The position numbers and the translations under genes are program-made. DNA of 64,000 nucleotides, taken from positions 930,001-994,000 of the forward strand of contig NZ_SJEV01000001.1 of the NCBI RefSeq assembly GCF_008642235.1, written 5' to 3'. Source of the DNA: Planctomonas psychrotolerans. Its GTDB lineage: Bacteria; Actinomycetota; Actinomycetes; Actinomycetales; Microbacteriaceae. Shown here one piece after another: positions 33,890 to 45,494 of the stretch (position 1 is the stretch's first letter; each line of letters opens with the position of its first letter). The notes below the pieces were generated by a model that was not told the origin of the DNA, did no database searches, and worked only from the letters and a program-made list of their open reading frames with translations.

Positions 33890-34684
33890 TCATCCGGCGG
33901 CGCGCGACGCTGCCACGGCGAGCGCCTCGTCGAGTACGACGCCGAGATTCGCCGGGTCGTGCGCGAACCTGCCGAGGAACAGGCCGTCCACGCTGGTCAG
34001 GCGGAGGAACAGTCCCGGCCCCGCGCTGCCGCCGTAGAGCACGTCGAAGGATCCCGCACCGCGCTCGCGCAAACGGTCGCGCAGCGCGCTCACCACGTCG
34101 TCCACGTACGCCGGCTCGGCGGGTTCGGCGGCGCCGATCGCCCACACGGGCTCGTAGGCGAGCACGATCGCGGGAGCACCGGCCGTATCCCCCTGCGTGT
34201 CCGCGTCGACCCGCGCCGAGAGCACCTGGTCGGCGCACACGCGCGCGGCGGAATCGGCGTCCGTGCGGGTGCCCTCCCCGATGCAGAGCAGCGGCGACAT
34301 CCCCGCGGCGAGTACGGCCCGGGTCTTCCGCGCGACGACGGCGTCGTCCTCCCCGTACAGAGCGCGCCGTTCGGCGTGACCGATCTCGACGAGCCGCACA
34401 CCGAGCTCCGCGAGCATGCCCGCGCTCACCTCGCCGGTGAGGGCGCCGTCGCCATCGCTGCAGTTCTGCGCACCCAGCCACACCGGGGTGTCGGCGAGGA
34501 TGCGGCGCGCACTCTCCAGCACGGGGAACGACGGTGCCACGAAGAGCGCCGTTCGTGCGTCATCGGCCAACGCCGGTCGCGCTGCCACGACCTCGGCGAC
34601 CCGCTCGAGCCAGGTGACGCTCGCGGCGTAGCCGAGGTACATCTTCGTGCTGACGCCCACGTAGGTGAGCCCCGTCGCTCCCAT
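33890..34684 (-). CDS. triosephosphate isomerase-like enzyme, probable L-erythrulose-phosphate isomerase (EryH/LerI type)
   Basis: 264 residues, TIM barrel. The triosephosphate isomerase lysine (STKMYLGY), histidine (IGHAERR) and glutamate (AYEPVWAIG) are kept, but the usual NxK start is STK and the loop after the glutamate is AAEPAEPA. Such differences mark the EryH-type paralogues that act on C4 sugar phosphates. Last gene of the kinase-RpiB-TIM run, 44 bases after the RpiB-like gene. Together they suggest conversion of L-erythrulose 1-phosphate to D-erythrulose 4-phosphate. A second copy of glycolytic TIM is the main alternative. Confidence 0.75.
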   Translation of the reverse strand: MGATGLTYVGVSTKMYLGYAASVTWLERVAEVVAARPALADDARTALFVAPSFPVLESARRILADTPVWLGAQNCSDGDGALTGEVSAGMLAELGVRLVEIGHAERRALYGEDDAVVARKTRAVLAAGMSPLLCIGEGTRTDADSAARVCADQVLSARVDADTQGDTAGAPAIVLAYEPVWAIGAAEPAEPAYVDDVVSALRDRLRERGAGSFDVLYGGSAGPGLFLRLTSVDGLFLGRFAHDPANLGVVLDEALAVAASRAAG

Positions 34685-34728
34685 CGGTCAGGCGACCGGA
34701 TCGTTCGGGAGCGACGGGACCCGGACCG

Positions 34729-35235
34729 TCATCGGGACTGTTCTTCCTCGACGAGGGTGGAGGCCTGGTCGGCTGACGACGTCTCGTAGGAGCCGATCGC
34801 GTCCACCTTCTCGGCGGAGGACGAGGTCGGGTCGAACGTGTAGCTGAGCCACTCGGTCACGAGCTTCTTGGCGAGTTCGAGGCCGACGACGCGCTGGCCC
34901 ATCGCGAGCACCTGCGCGTTGTTGCTGAGCACCGAACGCTCGACCGAGTAGCTGTCGTGCGCGGTCACCGCGCGGATGCCGGGGACCTTGTTGGCCGAGA
35001 TCGCCACTCCGAGGCCGGTACCGCAGATCAGGAGCGCCCGGTCGGCGTCTCCCGCAGCCACCTTGCGCGCCGCGGTCACGGCGACGTGCGGGTACGCGGT
35101 CTTGTCGTCGCTCCCCACCCCGACGTCGTCCACCGAGGCGACCCGCTCATCCTTCTCCAGCAAAGCCTTCAGGGCGTTCTTGTACTCGACACCGGCCTCG
35201 TCGTTTCCGACGACGATTCGTAGTCCTTCGGTCAT
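34729..35235 (-). CDS. RpiB/LacAB family sugar-phosphate isomerase (EryI/DerI type)
   Basis: 168 residues. Catalytic cysteine loop [21 protein letters not shown] and [22 protein letters not shown] define the RpiB fold. The N-terminal VVGNDEAG replaces the usual GxDHxG, so the substrate may differ from ribose 5-phosphate. The second ATG (35235) is taken as the start because AAGGAG (35243-35248) is seven bases from it and only one base from the first. It lies two bases after the kinase stop. In tetrulose pathways this family turns D-erythrulose 4-phosphate into D-erythrose 4-phosphate. Confidence 0.8.
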   Translation of the reverse strand: MTEGLRIVVGNDEAGVEYKNALKALLEKDERVASVDDVGVGSDDKTAYPHVAVTAARKVAAGDADRALLICGTGLGVAISANKVPGIRAVTAHDSYSVERSVLSNNAQVLAMGQRVVGLELAKKLVTEWLSYTFDPTSSSAEKVDAIGSYETSSADQASTLVEEEQSR

Positions 35236-35237
35236 GG

Positions 35238-36956
35238 TCATGCTCCTTCTGTGCTGTCGAACGGATAAGTCTGTGCGAGTCCCTCGGTGATGAGACCGAA
35301 GGAGACGGCGCCCGGATCCGGGTGCCCGATGCTCTTCTCGGCGAGCGGTCTGGCGCGGCCCTTCTTCGGCCGGAGCGATGCCGTGTCGTTCGCGGCTGCG
35401 GTGGCCGCAGCAGCCGCTGCGGTCAGGGCCTCGGCGACGGATGACCCGTCACCCACCCGGGACGCGAAGGTCTCGGCGAAGGGCAGCAACGCGTCGACCA
35501 TGGTCTTGTCTCCCGGTTCGGCCTTGCCGAGCTCGGTGATGGCGGAGGAGAACGCGGTGACCGCGGCGGAGGCGCTCGCGGCGTCGTACGAGTCACGGTT
35601 GCCGAGGCTCTCGCCGACGGCGATGAGTGCGGTTCCCCACAGGGCGCCCGATGTGCCGCCTGCCTTCTCGCTCCAGGCCTCTCCGGCCCGGATGAGCACG
35701 TTGCGCACGCCGGTGCCGGTGGCCTCGGCGGCCGCGTCGGCGGCGGCATCCACGCCACGGCGCATGCCGATACCGTGGTCGCCGTCGCCCGCGATGGAGT
35801 CGAGCTTGCCGAGAGATTCCTCGTGCTCGATGATCACCCGGCGCACCGTCTCCAGGGCGCCGGAGGCGGCGCGACCGAGGCGGATGGCCTCGTCGGTGCC
35901 CTGCTCCGTCTCGGTGTCCGACTCGACGAGCTGCGTCAGGTCGCGGTGGGCGCGCGGCACCGAACTCCCCTTGCGGTACGCGGGGGTGTCCACGGGAGCG
36001 GACCAGTACTCGGCCAGCTCGTCATCGAGCCAGAGCAACGTGAGCGAGACGCCCGACATGTCGAGGCTCGTGACCAGTTCACCGCATTCCGGTTCCACGA
36101 TCTCGAGCCCGGCGGCGGTCAGCTGCGACTCGATGCGACCGTAGAGCAGGAAGAGCTCGTCGTACTTGACGGTGCCGAGACCGTTGACGATGGCGACCAC
36201 CCTCGACCCCGCGTCATCGGGCTTGTCCTCGAGCAGGCTGCTGACGAGCAGCTCCGCCAGTTCGGACGCGGTGGGGAGGTCGCGTTCGTAGATGCCGGGC
36301 TCACCGTGGATGCCGAGCCCCACCGACATCTGACCCTCCGGCACGGTGAACAGCGGCTCGGTCGCTCCGGGCAGCGTGCAGCCCGCGAACGCGACGCCGA
36401 GCGAGCGGGTGCGGTAGTTGGTCTTCTGCGCCAGGCGCTCCACCTCGTCGAGGGAGAGTCCGGCGTCTGCGGCAGCACCGGCGACCTTGAACACGGTGAG
36501 GTCGCCGGCGATCCCGCGGCGCTTCTCGATCTGGTCGAGCGGGGCGCTCGCGATGTCGTCCGTCACCACGACGGTGCGGGTCTCGATGCCCTCGGCGTTC
36601 AGCCGGAGCTGCGCCTGTCCGAAGTGCAGAACGTCACCGGCGTAGTTGCCGTAACTGAGCAGCACTCCCCCGCCCATCGACGCCGCCTTGGCGACCCGGT
36701 AGATCTGACCGGCCGCGGGCGACGCGAACATGTTGCCGCAGGCCGCTGCGGCGGCGAGGCCGGTGCCGACCAGGCCGGCGAACGCCGGGTAGTGACCGGA
36801 ACCTCCGCCGATGACGAGCGCGACCTGATCCTCGGTCATCTCCGTCGACCGGACGACTCCGCCGTCGACCCGAGCGACGTACTGACGGTTGGCGGCGACG
36901 AAGCCGTCGAGGGCATCATCGGCGAAAGCGGCGGGATCGTCGAAAAGTGAAGTCAT
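35238..36956 (-). CDS. fused DhaK-DhaL kinase, probable tetrulose (erythrulose) kinase
   Basis: 572 residues: DhaK domain (about 1-330) plus ATP-binding DhaL domain (about 355-565). DhaK shows [18 protein letters not shown] and the substrate-binding histidine in [13 protein letters not shown]; DhaL shows the Mg-ATP loop [12 protein letters not shown]. Dihydroxyacetone kinases usually have GHEPAH; the GHYPAF form occurs in actinobacterial relatives assigned to erythrulose. It is the first gene of the operon with the RpiB- and TIM-like isomerases, behind a GntR regulator. A plain dihydroxyacetone kinase remains possible. Confidence 0.85.
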   Translation of the reverse strand: MTSLFDDPAAFADDALDGFVAANRQYVARVDGGVVRSTEMTEDQVALVIGGGSGHYPAFAGLVGTGLAAAAACGNMFASPAAGQIYRVAKAASMGGGVLLSYGNYAGDVLHFGQAQLRLNAEGIETRTVVVTDDIASAPLDQIEKRRGIAGDLTVFKVAGAAADAGLSLDEVERLAQKTNYRTRSLGVAFAGCTLPGATEPLFTVPEGQMSVGLGIHGEPGIYERDLPTASELAELLVSSLLEDKPDDAGSRVVAIVNGLGTVKYDELFLLYGRIESQLTAAGLEIVEPECGELVTSLDMSGVSLTLLWLDDELAEYWSAPVDTPAYRKGSSVPRAHRDLTQLVESDTETEQGTDEAIRLGRAASGALETVRRVIIEHEESLGKLDSIAGDGDHGIGMRRGVDAAADAAAEATGTGVRNVLIRAGEAWSEKAGGTSGALWGTALIAVGESLGNRDSYDAASASAAVTAFSSAITELGKAEPGDKTMVDALLPFAETFASRVGDGSSVAEALTAAAAAATAAANDTASLRPKKGRARPLAEKSIGHPDPGAVSFGLITEGLAQTYPFDSTEGA

Positions 36957-37028
36957 GGAACCTCATCCAATCAGAAGGAGCGGGCGGCGTGAGGTTCGAG
37001 CGTGCCCCACACCTTCGTGGCGATGCGC

Positions 37029-37067
37029 ACGTCCTACAAAGATCATGCTTCCCCCAGGGTGTGTCAA
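37029..37067 (-). promoter_or_regulatory. promoter and candidate GntR operator of the kinase operon
   Basis: On the minus strand TTGACA (37062-37067, overlapping the gntR stop codon) and GATCTT (37039-37044) are 17 bp apart. Overlapping the -10 region and start zone is TTGTAGGACGT (37029-37039), one base off the FadR/FCD-type operator pattern TNGTNNNACNA. Confidence 0.55.
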
Positions 37068-37768
37068 ACGGGTCGGTGCTCGGTGCGGCCCTCGGCATCG
37101 GCGAGCGCCCGGGCCTTCACGCCGTCGAGGTGGGCGACCATCGCGTCCCGTGCGCCGGCCGGGTCGTCGCGCTCGAAGGCGGCGAGGATCTCGGCGTGTT
37201 CGCCGATGGCCCACTCCGCGTCGGTCACGCCCAGTTCCCCGAAGAACCGGAACCGCTGGATCTGACCGCCGAGTGCGTTGTAGGCCGAGAGGAGAAACTG
37301 GTTGCCGGCAGTCTCGGCGATGAGGCGGTGGAAGCGTTCGTCCGCCTCCCAGTAGTCGCGGAATTCGGCGAAGGACGCGCCCCGCGGTGCGCTCCGCAGG
37401 TCGTCGATCGACCGGGCGAGCTCGCGGACGAGATCCGGCGTGCTGCGCTCGCAGGCTCGGTAGGCGTTCGCGGGCTCCACCACCAGGCGGGCATCCATGA
37501 GCTCGCCGAGTTCGTCCCGGTTGAACAAGGGGGCCACCCGGTACCCCTTGAGAGCCACGCGACGCACCATCCCGGTGGCCTCGAGTCGCGCCAACGACTC
37601 GCGCACCGGGGTGGGCGACACGTTCAGGTCGCGAGCCACCCCGTCGATGCTGATCACGGCGCCCGCTTCGAGCCTGCCGTCCATCAGTGATGCGAGGATC
37701 TCCTCGTACACACGGTCGGAAAGCACGAGGCGGCTCACCGCGCGGGGCTTCCGGGCACTGTCGGGCAT
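37064..37768 (-). CDS. GntR family transcriptional regulator, FCD subfamily
   Basis: 234 residues. Winged helix near the N-terminus (SPTPVRESLARLEATGMVRRV), then an all-helical FCD ligand domain with its metal-binding residues (DERFHRL, IGEHAEIL, MVAHLDGV). The start is the ATG at 37768: TAGGGT (37776-37781) stands seven bases before it, giving a leaderless mRNA; a GTG three codons earlier is in the spacer. It lies directly upstream of, and on the same strand as, the kinase-isomerase operon, and so is the likely repressor that senses its sugar or phosphate intermediate. Confidence 0.88.
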   Translation of the reverse strand: MPDSARKPRAVSRLVLSDRVYEEILASLMDGRLEAGAVISIDGVARDLNVSPTPVRESLARLEATGMVRRVALKGYRVAPLFNRDELGELMDARLVVEPANAYRACERSTPDLVRELARSIDDLRSAPRGASFAEFRDYWEADERFHRLIAETAGNQFLLSAYNALGGQIQRFRFFGELGVTDAEWAIGEHAEILAAFERDDPAGARDAMVAHLDGVKARALADAEGRTEHRPV

Positions 37769-37873
37769 GCTGCACACCCTATAAGGGTGCGCCTGACCGT
37801 CCCCGGCCGCAGGTTTCCTGAAGAATCCGGGTGAGCTGGGCAGACCCGGAGCGAGGTGCCTAGGTTGGGAGGC

Positions 37874-38083
37874 ATGAAGTTTTCAGAGGGCGACCGGGTC
37901 AGTTGGGCCACGTCGCAGGGACGCACTCAGGGCAAGATCGTCGAGCAGAAGACGAAGGACTTCACGTTCTCCGGCCAGAAGTTCACGGCGAGCGAGGACG
38001 AGCCCGCCTACATCGTGCAGAGCGAGAAGACCGACGCCAAGGCGGCGCACAAAGGAAGCGCGCTCCGCAAGCTGAAGAACTAG
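37874..38083 (+). CDS. DUF2945 (HVA1-like) small protein
   Basis: 69 residues, basic. FSEGDRVSWATSQGRTQGKI and the C-terminal KGSALRKLKN match the DUF2945/hypervirulence-associated HVA1 family, SH3-like small proteins of unknown function. TAGGTT (37861-37866) is seven bases before the ATG, so the mRNA is probably leaderless. Confidence 0.8.
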   Translation: MKFSEGDRVSWATSQGRTQGKIVEQKTKDFTFSGQKFTASEDEPAYIVQSEKTDAKAAHKGSALRKLKN

Positions 38084-38149
38084 CGTGACGCCGAGCGGCT
38101 TTCCGCCCGTCGATTCGCGCCCATCCGCTTCGGCGGTTCGGCCCGCCCG

Positions 38150-38845
38150 ATGACGCCCTCGGATTCGATCGGGGCAGCGGCGACAGCGAGCGCAGGGATC
38201 GCGGCCGCGGGGAGCGGGGCTGCGGACGGTGACCTTGGCGGGTTGGCGGGTCTCGCAGTGGACGTGATCGACGCGCTCGGCGCACCGGGCGTCGGCGCCA
38301 TGACCCTCCTGGAAACGGTGTTCCCACCCATCCCCAGCGAGGTGGTGCTGCCCCTCGCCGGGTTCGTCGTGCAGCAGGGCGACATGAACCTCGTCGCGGT
38401 ACTCGCCGCCGCGACGCTCGGCGGGCTCCTCGGCGCCTATCTCCTCTACTACCTCGGCTACGCGCTCGGTGAGGAACGGGTCATCCGCTGGCTGTCGCAT
38501 CTGCCCCTCGTCGACCGCGAGGACTTCGAACGGTCGGCCCACTGGTTCCATCGCCACGGCAGATCTGCCGTCTTCTTCGGTCGACTGATCCCCGGCGTGC
38601 GCAGCCTCATCTCGCTGCCGGCGGGGAGCGCGCGCATGGGCATCGGCGCCTTCACCGTGTTCACGGCGCTCGGGTCGCTGGTGTGGAACAGCCTGCTCGT
38701 GAGCCTCGGGATGCTTCTCGGCACGCAGTACCGGCTGATCGACCGCTATTCCGTCGTGCTCGATTACGCGGTGTACGCGGTGCTCACCGGCGTCGTCGTC
38801 TGGCTGATCGTGCGCCGAGTCCGACGCCGGTCCGCGGCCGGCTAG
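38150..38845 (+). CDS. DedA family membrane protein
   Basis: 231 residues with four to five membrane segments. The family motif is FFGRLIPGVRSLISLPAG, preceded by ETVFPPIPSEVVLPLAGF. DedA proteins act as undecaprenyl-phosphate or phospholipid flippases or in membrane homeostasis. The first 25 residues are Ala/Gly-rich and poorly conserved, and there is no clear ribosome site, so the start may lie further in. The stop overlaps the convergent gene at 38842 by four bases. Confidence 0.85.
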   Translation: MTPSDSIGAAATASAGIAAAGSGAADGDLGGLAGLAVDVIDALGAPGVGAMTLLETVFPPIPSEVVLPLAGFVVQQGDMNLVAVLAAATLGGLLGAYLLYYLGYALGEERVIRWLSHLPLVDREDFERSAHWFHRHGRSAVFFGRLIPGVRSLISLPAGSARMGIGAFTVFTALGSLVWNSLLVSLGMLLGTQYRLIDRYSVVLDYAVYAVLTGVVVWLIVRRVRRRSAAG

Positions 38846-39072
38846 ACCTCGCTGTTGGCGATCGCCTCGGCGTACTTGCGGATGTCCGGGCCCGGTTCGA
38901 AGTCGATGAAACGGCCCTCGAGGAGTTCGATCAGGCGGGCGAACGACTTCTCCCACGGTTGTCCGGCGAGTTCCTCGTTCGCCGTGTGCACGGCCTCCTG
39001 CAACACTCTGTCGGAGTCGGTCAGAATCTTCTCGCGGGCTTCGTCATTCCATCGGATTTCGCTCGTGTCCAT
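38842..39072 (-). CDS. small hypothetical protein
   Basis: 76 residues, acidic, predicted helical (WNDEAREKILTDSDRVLQEA). No family recognised. It is a real gene by codon pattern and by its promoter: TAGCGT (39079-39084) stands six bases before the ATG. It overlaps the convergent dedA end by four bases. Confidence 0.65.
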   Translation of the reverse strand: MDTSEIRWNDEAREKILTDSDRVLQEAVHTANEELAGQPWEKSFARLIELLEGRFIDFEPGPDIRKYAEAIANSEV

Positions 39073-39191
39073 GACTCGACGCTACGCGCACGACCCCGCG
39101 CGTGTAACCCCGGGAGCCGGAGCGACCGGGCGGCGGTAGGCGCGGCCGGATGTGCATCCCTCCGGGGAACGGATGCGCGTCCTACCCGAGA

Positions 39192-39228
39192 ACGAAGAAA
39201 GCCCCAGGATGGCGAGATCCTGGGGCTT
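39192..39228 (-). terminator. rho-independent terminator of the tRNA-Thr/tRNA-Met transcript
   Basis: 12-bp perfect stem AAGCCCCAGGAT with its complement (39199-39210 and 39217-39228), followed on the minus strand by TTTCTTCG. It lies five bases after tRNA-Met. Confidence 0.85.
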
Positions 39229-39232
39229 CCAG

Positions 39233-39306
39233 TAGCGGGAGCGGGACTTGAACCCGCGACACCACGATTATGAGCCGTGTGCTCTAACCACCTGAGCTAC
39301 CCCGCC
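39233..39306 (-). tRNA. tRNA-Met (CAT anticodon)
   Basis: 74 bases; acceptor stem GGCGGGG pairing with TCCCGCT (two G-T pairs), anticodon loop CTCATAA, T-loop TTCAAGT, discriminator A. The paired 1-72 position and overall sequence fit elongator tRNA-Met; the CAT anticodon leaves tRNA-Ile2 (lysidine) as an alternative. CCA is not encoded. Downstream of tRNA-Thr in one transcript. Confidence 0.92.
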
Positions 39307-39362
39307 GCAAGACTTTCGTTCCTCCGGCCGCCCGAAACACAGGTCGGCCGGAACAAAGTCTG

Positions 39363-39434
39363 GGCCCCGACAGGGATTTGAACCCTGGACCTTCTCCTTA
39401 CCATGGAGATGCTCTACCACTGAGCTATCGGGGC
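39363..39434 (-). tRNA. tRNA-Thr (GGT anticodon)
   Basis: 72 bases; acceptor GCCCCGA/TCGGGGC, anticodon loop ATGGTAA giving GGT, T-loop TTCAAAT. CCA is not encoded. It is followed after 56 bases by tRNA-Met. Confidence 0.95.
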
Positions 39435-39554
39435 GTCGCCTGGAACCGCCCGCTAGCGGGCGCGACCGTGTGGCACCGTAAGAGGATAGCAGCCATTCGG
39501 AGCGTTCCTGCACGCGCATGACGCCGTGCGTCGCCGGACGCTCGACGCGCTGCG

Positions 39555-39983
39555 TCAGTGAATGCAGAACTCGTTGCCCTCGGGATCGGCCAGCACGTAG
39601 TGGTATTCGGGATACGGTCCCCACGATCCGTCGCTCTTGTGCTGCACCGTCGCCCCCAGCGCCACGACGCGGTCGACCTCGGCGTCCACCTCCATCGGCG
39701 ACGCTCGGCGCCCGGGCGTGGCGGTGATGTCGAGATGCACCCGGTTCTTCACGACCTTGCCCTCGGGGACCTTCTGGAAGAACAGTCGAGGCGTCTCCCC
39801 CGTCGGGTCGATCGCCACCGAGCGCAGCGCGAGGTCGTCGTCGGTGAGCCCGCTGGCAAGGAGCGCCGCCCGCATGTCGTCGGGATACTCCCCCCGCGGG
39901 TAGCCGAGCACATCGCTCCAGAAGTGCGAGAGCGCCCGCGGATCCGCGCAGTCGAACACGATGTTGCCGATCTTCGATGCCAT
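39555..39983 (-). CDS. VOC (glyoxalase-like) family protein
   Basis: 142 residues, the two-module beta-alpha-beta-beta-beta fold of the vicinal oxygen chelate superfamily: NIVFDCADPRALSHFWSDVLG at the start, VHLDITA (metal-ligand His) and YHYVLADPEGNEFCIH at the end. Typical actinobacterial glyoxalase/bleomycin-resistance-like protein. No substrate can be assigned. Start follows GGGAGG. Confidence 0.82.
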   Translation of the reverse strand: MASKIGNIVFDCADPRALSHFWSDVLGYPRGEYPDDMRAALLASGLTDDDLALRSVAIDPTGETPRLFFQKVPEGKVVKNRVHLDITATPGRRASPMEVDAEVDRVVALGATVQHKSDGSWGPYPEYHYVLADPEGNEFCIH

Positions 39984-40065
39984 ATCGCCTCCCGCAATCC
40001 GAGTGCTTCGAGGCTACGCCCGGCCCCGGCATCCGGCACCTCCGGGCGCTGCCCGCATGTCGGCA

Positions 40066-40093
40066 CGCGGAATGTAAGCGCTTACATTCCGCG
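40066..40093. promoter_or_regulatory. perfect 28-bp palindromic operator before the GH13 gene
   Basis: The palindrome is centred at 40079.5, with half-site CGCGGAATGTAAGC and core TGTAAGCGCTTACA, the LacI/GalR-family operator shape. It covers the expected -35 position of the promoter whose -10 is TACGCT (40104-40109). A LacI-family gene is 4.3 kb away at 44414. Confidence 0.8.
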
Positions 40094-40116
40094 CTCGATC
40101 CCGTACGCTGGCGGCT

Positions 40117-41859
<1,743 letters not shown>

Positions 41860-41890
41860 GTCGCAGCGGGCTGCGCTGGATCGTGCGAGT

Positions 41891-41927
41891 CCGTCGGACG
41901 GCGCCCTCCTCGGCGCCCGTCCGGCGG
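41891..41927. terminator. terminator between convergent glucosidase and peptidase genes
   Basis: A GC-rich stem, GGACGGCGCC pairing with GGCGCCCGTCC (one bulged C), with a five to six base loop, lies 35 bases after the glucosidase stop and 32 bases after the convergent peptidase gene. Confidence 0.6.
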
Positions 41928-41958
41928 TCCACCGGTCAATGCCTCGACCGCGGGGTGA

Positions 41959-42951
41959 TCAGCCGGCGTGAGCCTTCAGCCAGGCGTACGGGTCCACGGG
42001 GGTGCCGTCGGCCATGCGGATCTCGAGGTGCAGGTGGGCACCCGTGGAGGCGCCCGTGTTGCCGACCGCGCCGATCTGCTGACCGACCGTGACGACCTGA
42101 CCCTGCGCGACCCCGAGCGATCCGAACTGCATGTGCGCGTAGACGCTCGTGACGAGGTTGCCGTCGATCATGTGGTCGACGATCACGTGCACGCCGAGAC
42201 CGTAGTCCGAGCTCTCCACGTAGCGCACCACGCCGTCGGCGATGGAACGGATCGGCGTGCCCGCACCGGGCGCGAAGTCCACGCCCTTGTGGTCACTGGA
42301 GCAGCCGTTGCTGCAGGGAGCGACACGGTGTCCGAATGTGCCCGAGATCGGCACGGCGTCGACGAAGGGCCACTGGATTGCGCTCGACGGGCTGTTGGCG
42401 AAGCTGGCGGCGGTTCCATCGGTCTGCGCGACCACGATCTCCCGGTACGGCTCCACCGTGTAGGTGCCGCGGTTGACCGGGTCGACGGCGCCATTGGCGA
42501 CCGTGACGGTCTGGGCGGGCTCAGCGGGGAGGGGCGCGGCCGCCCGGAGCGGTGCACTGGAGATGTCCGCGGAGTCCAAGAGCGCGTTCGCGGGCAGCGA
42601 GGTGGCGATCGTCACGGTGGCGACGAAGGCCATCGCGACCACCGACAGGCCCTGCGACGCGTACCCGCGTCGGCGGGACGTGCGGGACGTGCGGGACGTG
42701 CGGAACGGGCTGACGGCCGGCACGGCATCGACCGCGACGGAGGCGGCGTCGGGCGCAGCGGCCGCCGGAGGCATACCGATGATCGGCGCTCCCGCGGGAG
42801 CCCGGACGGCACCGCCCGGGCGGGTCGGCGTGCGGCGACTGCCGCGCCGCGCAGCCAGGCGCTCGGCCTCGCGGAGCTGGCGGCGGGTGACCGGCGCACC
42901 ATTGAGGGCGGCGGTCGTGTCAGCGGGCGTGGGGAAGGGTGGGGTCAGCAT
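41959..42951 (-). CDS. M23 family (LytM) peptidase, membrane-anchored
   Basis: 330 residues. A basic cytoplasmic N-terminus of about 100 residues with a TSRTSRTSRRR repeat (from a 9-bp CGGGACGTG-like repeat near 42677-42706) leads into one membrane helix (about 100-125). After a linker comes the zinc metallopeptidase domain: FGHRV, HKGVDFAPGAGTP and HLHLEIR supply metal ligands and the catalytic histidine. It probably cuts peptidoglycan stem peptides or activates a hydrolase. The 214-bp gap upstream carries an AT-rich promoter zone near 43108-43150; no riboswitch is recognised. Confidence 0.9.
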   Translation of the reverse strand: MLTPPFPTPADTTAALNGAPVTRRQLREAERLAARRGSRRTPTRPGGAVRAPAGAPIIGMPPAAAAPDAASVAVDAVPAVSPFRTSRTSRTSRRRGYASQGLSVVAMAFVATVTIATSLPANALLDSADISSAPLRAAAPLPAEPAQTVTVANGAVDPVNRGTYTVEPYREIVVAQTDGTAASFANSPSSAIQWPFVDAVPISGTFGHRVAPCSNGCSSDHKGVDFAPGAGTPIRSIADGVVRYVESSDYGLGVHVIVDHMIDGNLVTSVYAHMQFGSLGVAQGQVVTVGQQIGAVGNTGASTGAHLHLEIRMADGTPVDPYAWLKAHAG

Positions 42952-43165
42952 TCACACGCTCCGGACGCGCGCAGGCGGGGTCAGGAAGCGCGCATTCGGA
43001 ACGCGGCATGCGGAAGAAATCGGTTCGCTCCTTGTTGAGGACACAGGTGTATCGGGTCACCCGGGCCTACTGGCAATGAGGGCAGATATCCGGAGGCCAC
43101 ACGCGGCCATTTATAACGGATTGGTAAAGAGTAACCGCTCATTCGGTTTTGCGCCACTTGCCCCG

Positions 43166-44008
<843 letters not shown>

Positions 44009-44101
44009 CGGTGCACCGATCTCGAGAGGTGGCGGGCGCGGAACGAGCTATGACGACAAAGGACCGGCTGATCGATTTCTCGACCATCCGGCCCTCTCGC
44101 G

Positions 44102-44183
44102 TGGCAAGTGCGGGATTCGAACCCACGAAGGCTGAGCCGTCTGATTTACAGTCAGATCCCTTTGGCCGCTTGGGTAACTTGCC
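44102..44183 (-). tRNA. tRNA-Tyr (GTA anticodon)
   Basis: 82 bases with the long variable arm of class II tRNAs. Acceptor GGCAAGT/ACTTGCC, anticodon loop CTGTAAA giving GTA, T-loop TTCGAAT, discriminator A; CCA not encoded. Confidence 0.96.
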
Positions 44184-44413
44184 AGGCGCGCACCCGACCG
44201 CGTGTAATCACCAATCGAAGGCGCTCGGCAATGATACTCGTCAGCCGCGTGGGCGGGAAATCCGCTGCCTCCCCGGTCGAGGATGCCGATCCGACCGGTA
44301 TTCGGTCGGTGCTCCGAGGGATTCCGCGGCCCGTGCGGCGGTGATTCCCGGCGGCGGGTGAGGGTGGCCGCCTCGGTAGGCTGATCGCGTCGAGCGGATA
44401 CCGAGGAGCGCAC

Positions 44414-45484
44414 ATGGCGGGCATTTCGGAGGTGGCGCGCCTCGCCGGCGTGTCCACCGCCACCGTGTCCCGGGCGCTCAGCGGGAACGGCAGCGTGTCC
44501 GCGCTCACTCGCGACAAGGTGGAGCGGGCCGCGGCCGAACTCGACTACGTGGTGTCCTCCACCGCATCGGGGCTCGCCTCCGGACGCACCCGCAACATCG
44601 GCGTCGTCATGCCGTTCGTGAACCGCTGGTACTTCGGCGAGGTGCTCGAGGGAGCTCAGGCGGCACTCCGCCGCCGCGGCTACGACCTCACTCTGTACAG
44701 CCTGTCGAGCAGCCCCGACATCCGGTCGAGCCTCTTCGACGACTTCCTGCTGCGCAAGAGGGTGGATGCGGTGCTCGCCATTTGCGTCAAGCTCGCGCCG
44801 CACGAGATCGGCACCCTCCTCGGACTCGGCAAACCCGTGGTCGGCGTGGGCGGGCCAATGGACGGGGTGCCCACGCTCAGCATCGACGACGTGGAGGTGG
44901 CGCGGCTGGCCACGGAGCATCTGCTGGGTCTCGGTCACACCCGTATCGCCCTCATCTCCGACACCGACGAACCGGAGACGAACTTCCACATCGCGAGCGA
45001 CCGGTTCCGGGGTTATCAGCTCGCCATGGCGGACGCGGGCGCACGGGCCGACCCCGCCCTGTTCCGCCGGGCCGACTTCACCGTCGCCGGAGGGCACGCC
45101 GCGGCGCGGGACCTGCTTGCGGCGCCGTCGCGACCCACGGCCATCTTCGCCGCCTCGGACGAAATGGCGATCGGGGCGATGCTCGCCGCGCGCGACGCCG
45201 GACTGTCCGTGCCCCGCGACCTGTCCGTGGTCGGCGTGGACGACCACGAACTGGCGGGCTTCTTCGGTCTCAGCACCGTGGCCCAGTTCCCGCGTCGACA
45301 GGGCGAGCGGGCCGCCGAACGCATCCTCGACGGCCTGACGCCGGGGCGGACGGACGGTGGCCTCGACGTCCGCGTTCCCGTGCAGCTGGTGACGCGCACG
45401 AGCACGGCTCCCCCGGCCGACGCGGGAGTCCGGGCGGCACCGCACGGATCCGGGTCCTCTTCCGGGTCAGCCGCCACCCCTTAA
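44414..45484 (+). CDS. LacI family transcriptional regulator
   Basis: 356 residues. [24 protein letters not shown] with hinge [14 protein letters not shown], then the periplasmic-binding-protein-like sensor domain ([30 protein letters not shown]). The last 35 residues are a low-complexity tail rich in Ala, Gly and Ser. RBS cgagga nine bases upstream. It is the only LacI-type regulator in the window and the natural candidate to bind the palindrome at 40066, although the two are not adjacent. Its own promoter region has no copy of that palindrome. Confidence 0.92.
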   Translation: MAGISEVARLAGVSTATVSRALSGNGSVSALTRDKVERAAAELDYVVSSTASGLASGRTRNIGVVMPFVNRWYFGEVLEGAQAALRRRGYDLTLYSLSSSPDIRSSLFDDFLLRKRVDAVLAICVKLAPHEIGTLLGLGKPVVGVGGPMDGVPTLSIDDVEVARLATEHLLGLGHTRIALISDTDEPETNFHIASDRFRGYQLAMADAGARADPALFRRADFTVAGGHAAARDLLAAPSRPTAIFAASDEMAIGAMLAARDAGLSVPRDLSVVGVDDHELAGFFGLSTVAQFPRRQGERAAERILDGLTPGRTDGGLDVRVPVQLVTRTSTAPPADAGVRAAPHGSGSSSGSAATP

Positions 45485-45494
45485 CATTGACGGC

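Noticed and set aside
37064-37777. GTG start of the GntR gene at 37777
   Set aside because: It lies between the -10 TAGGGT and the ATG at 37768; the leaderless spacing fits the ATG.
42952-43165. Possible c-di-AMP (ydaO) riboswitch before the M23 peptidase gene
   Set aside because: Such riboswitches often precede wall hydrolases in actinobacteria, but I could not find the conserved ydaO core in this gap.
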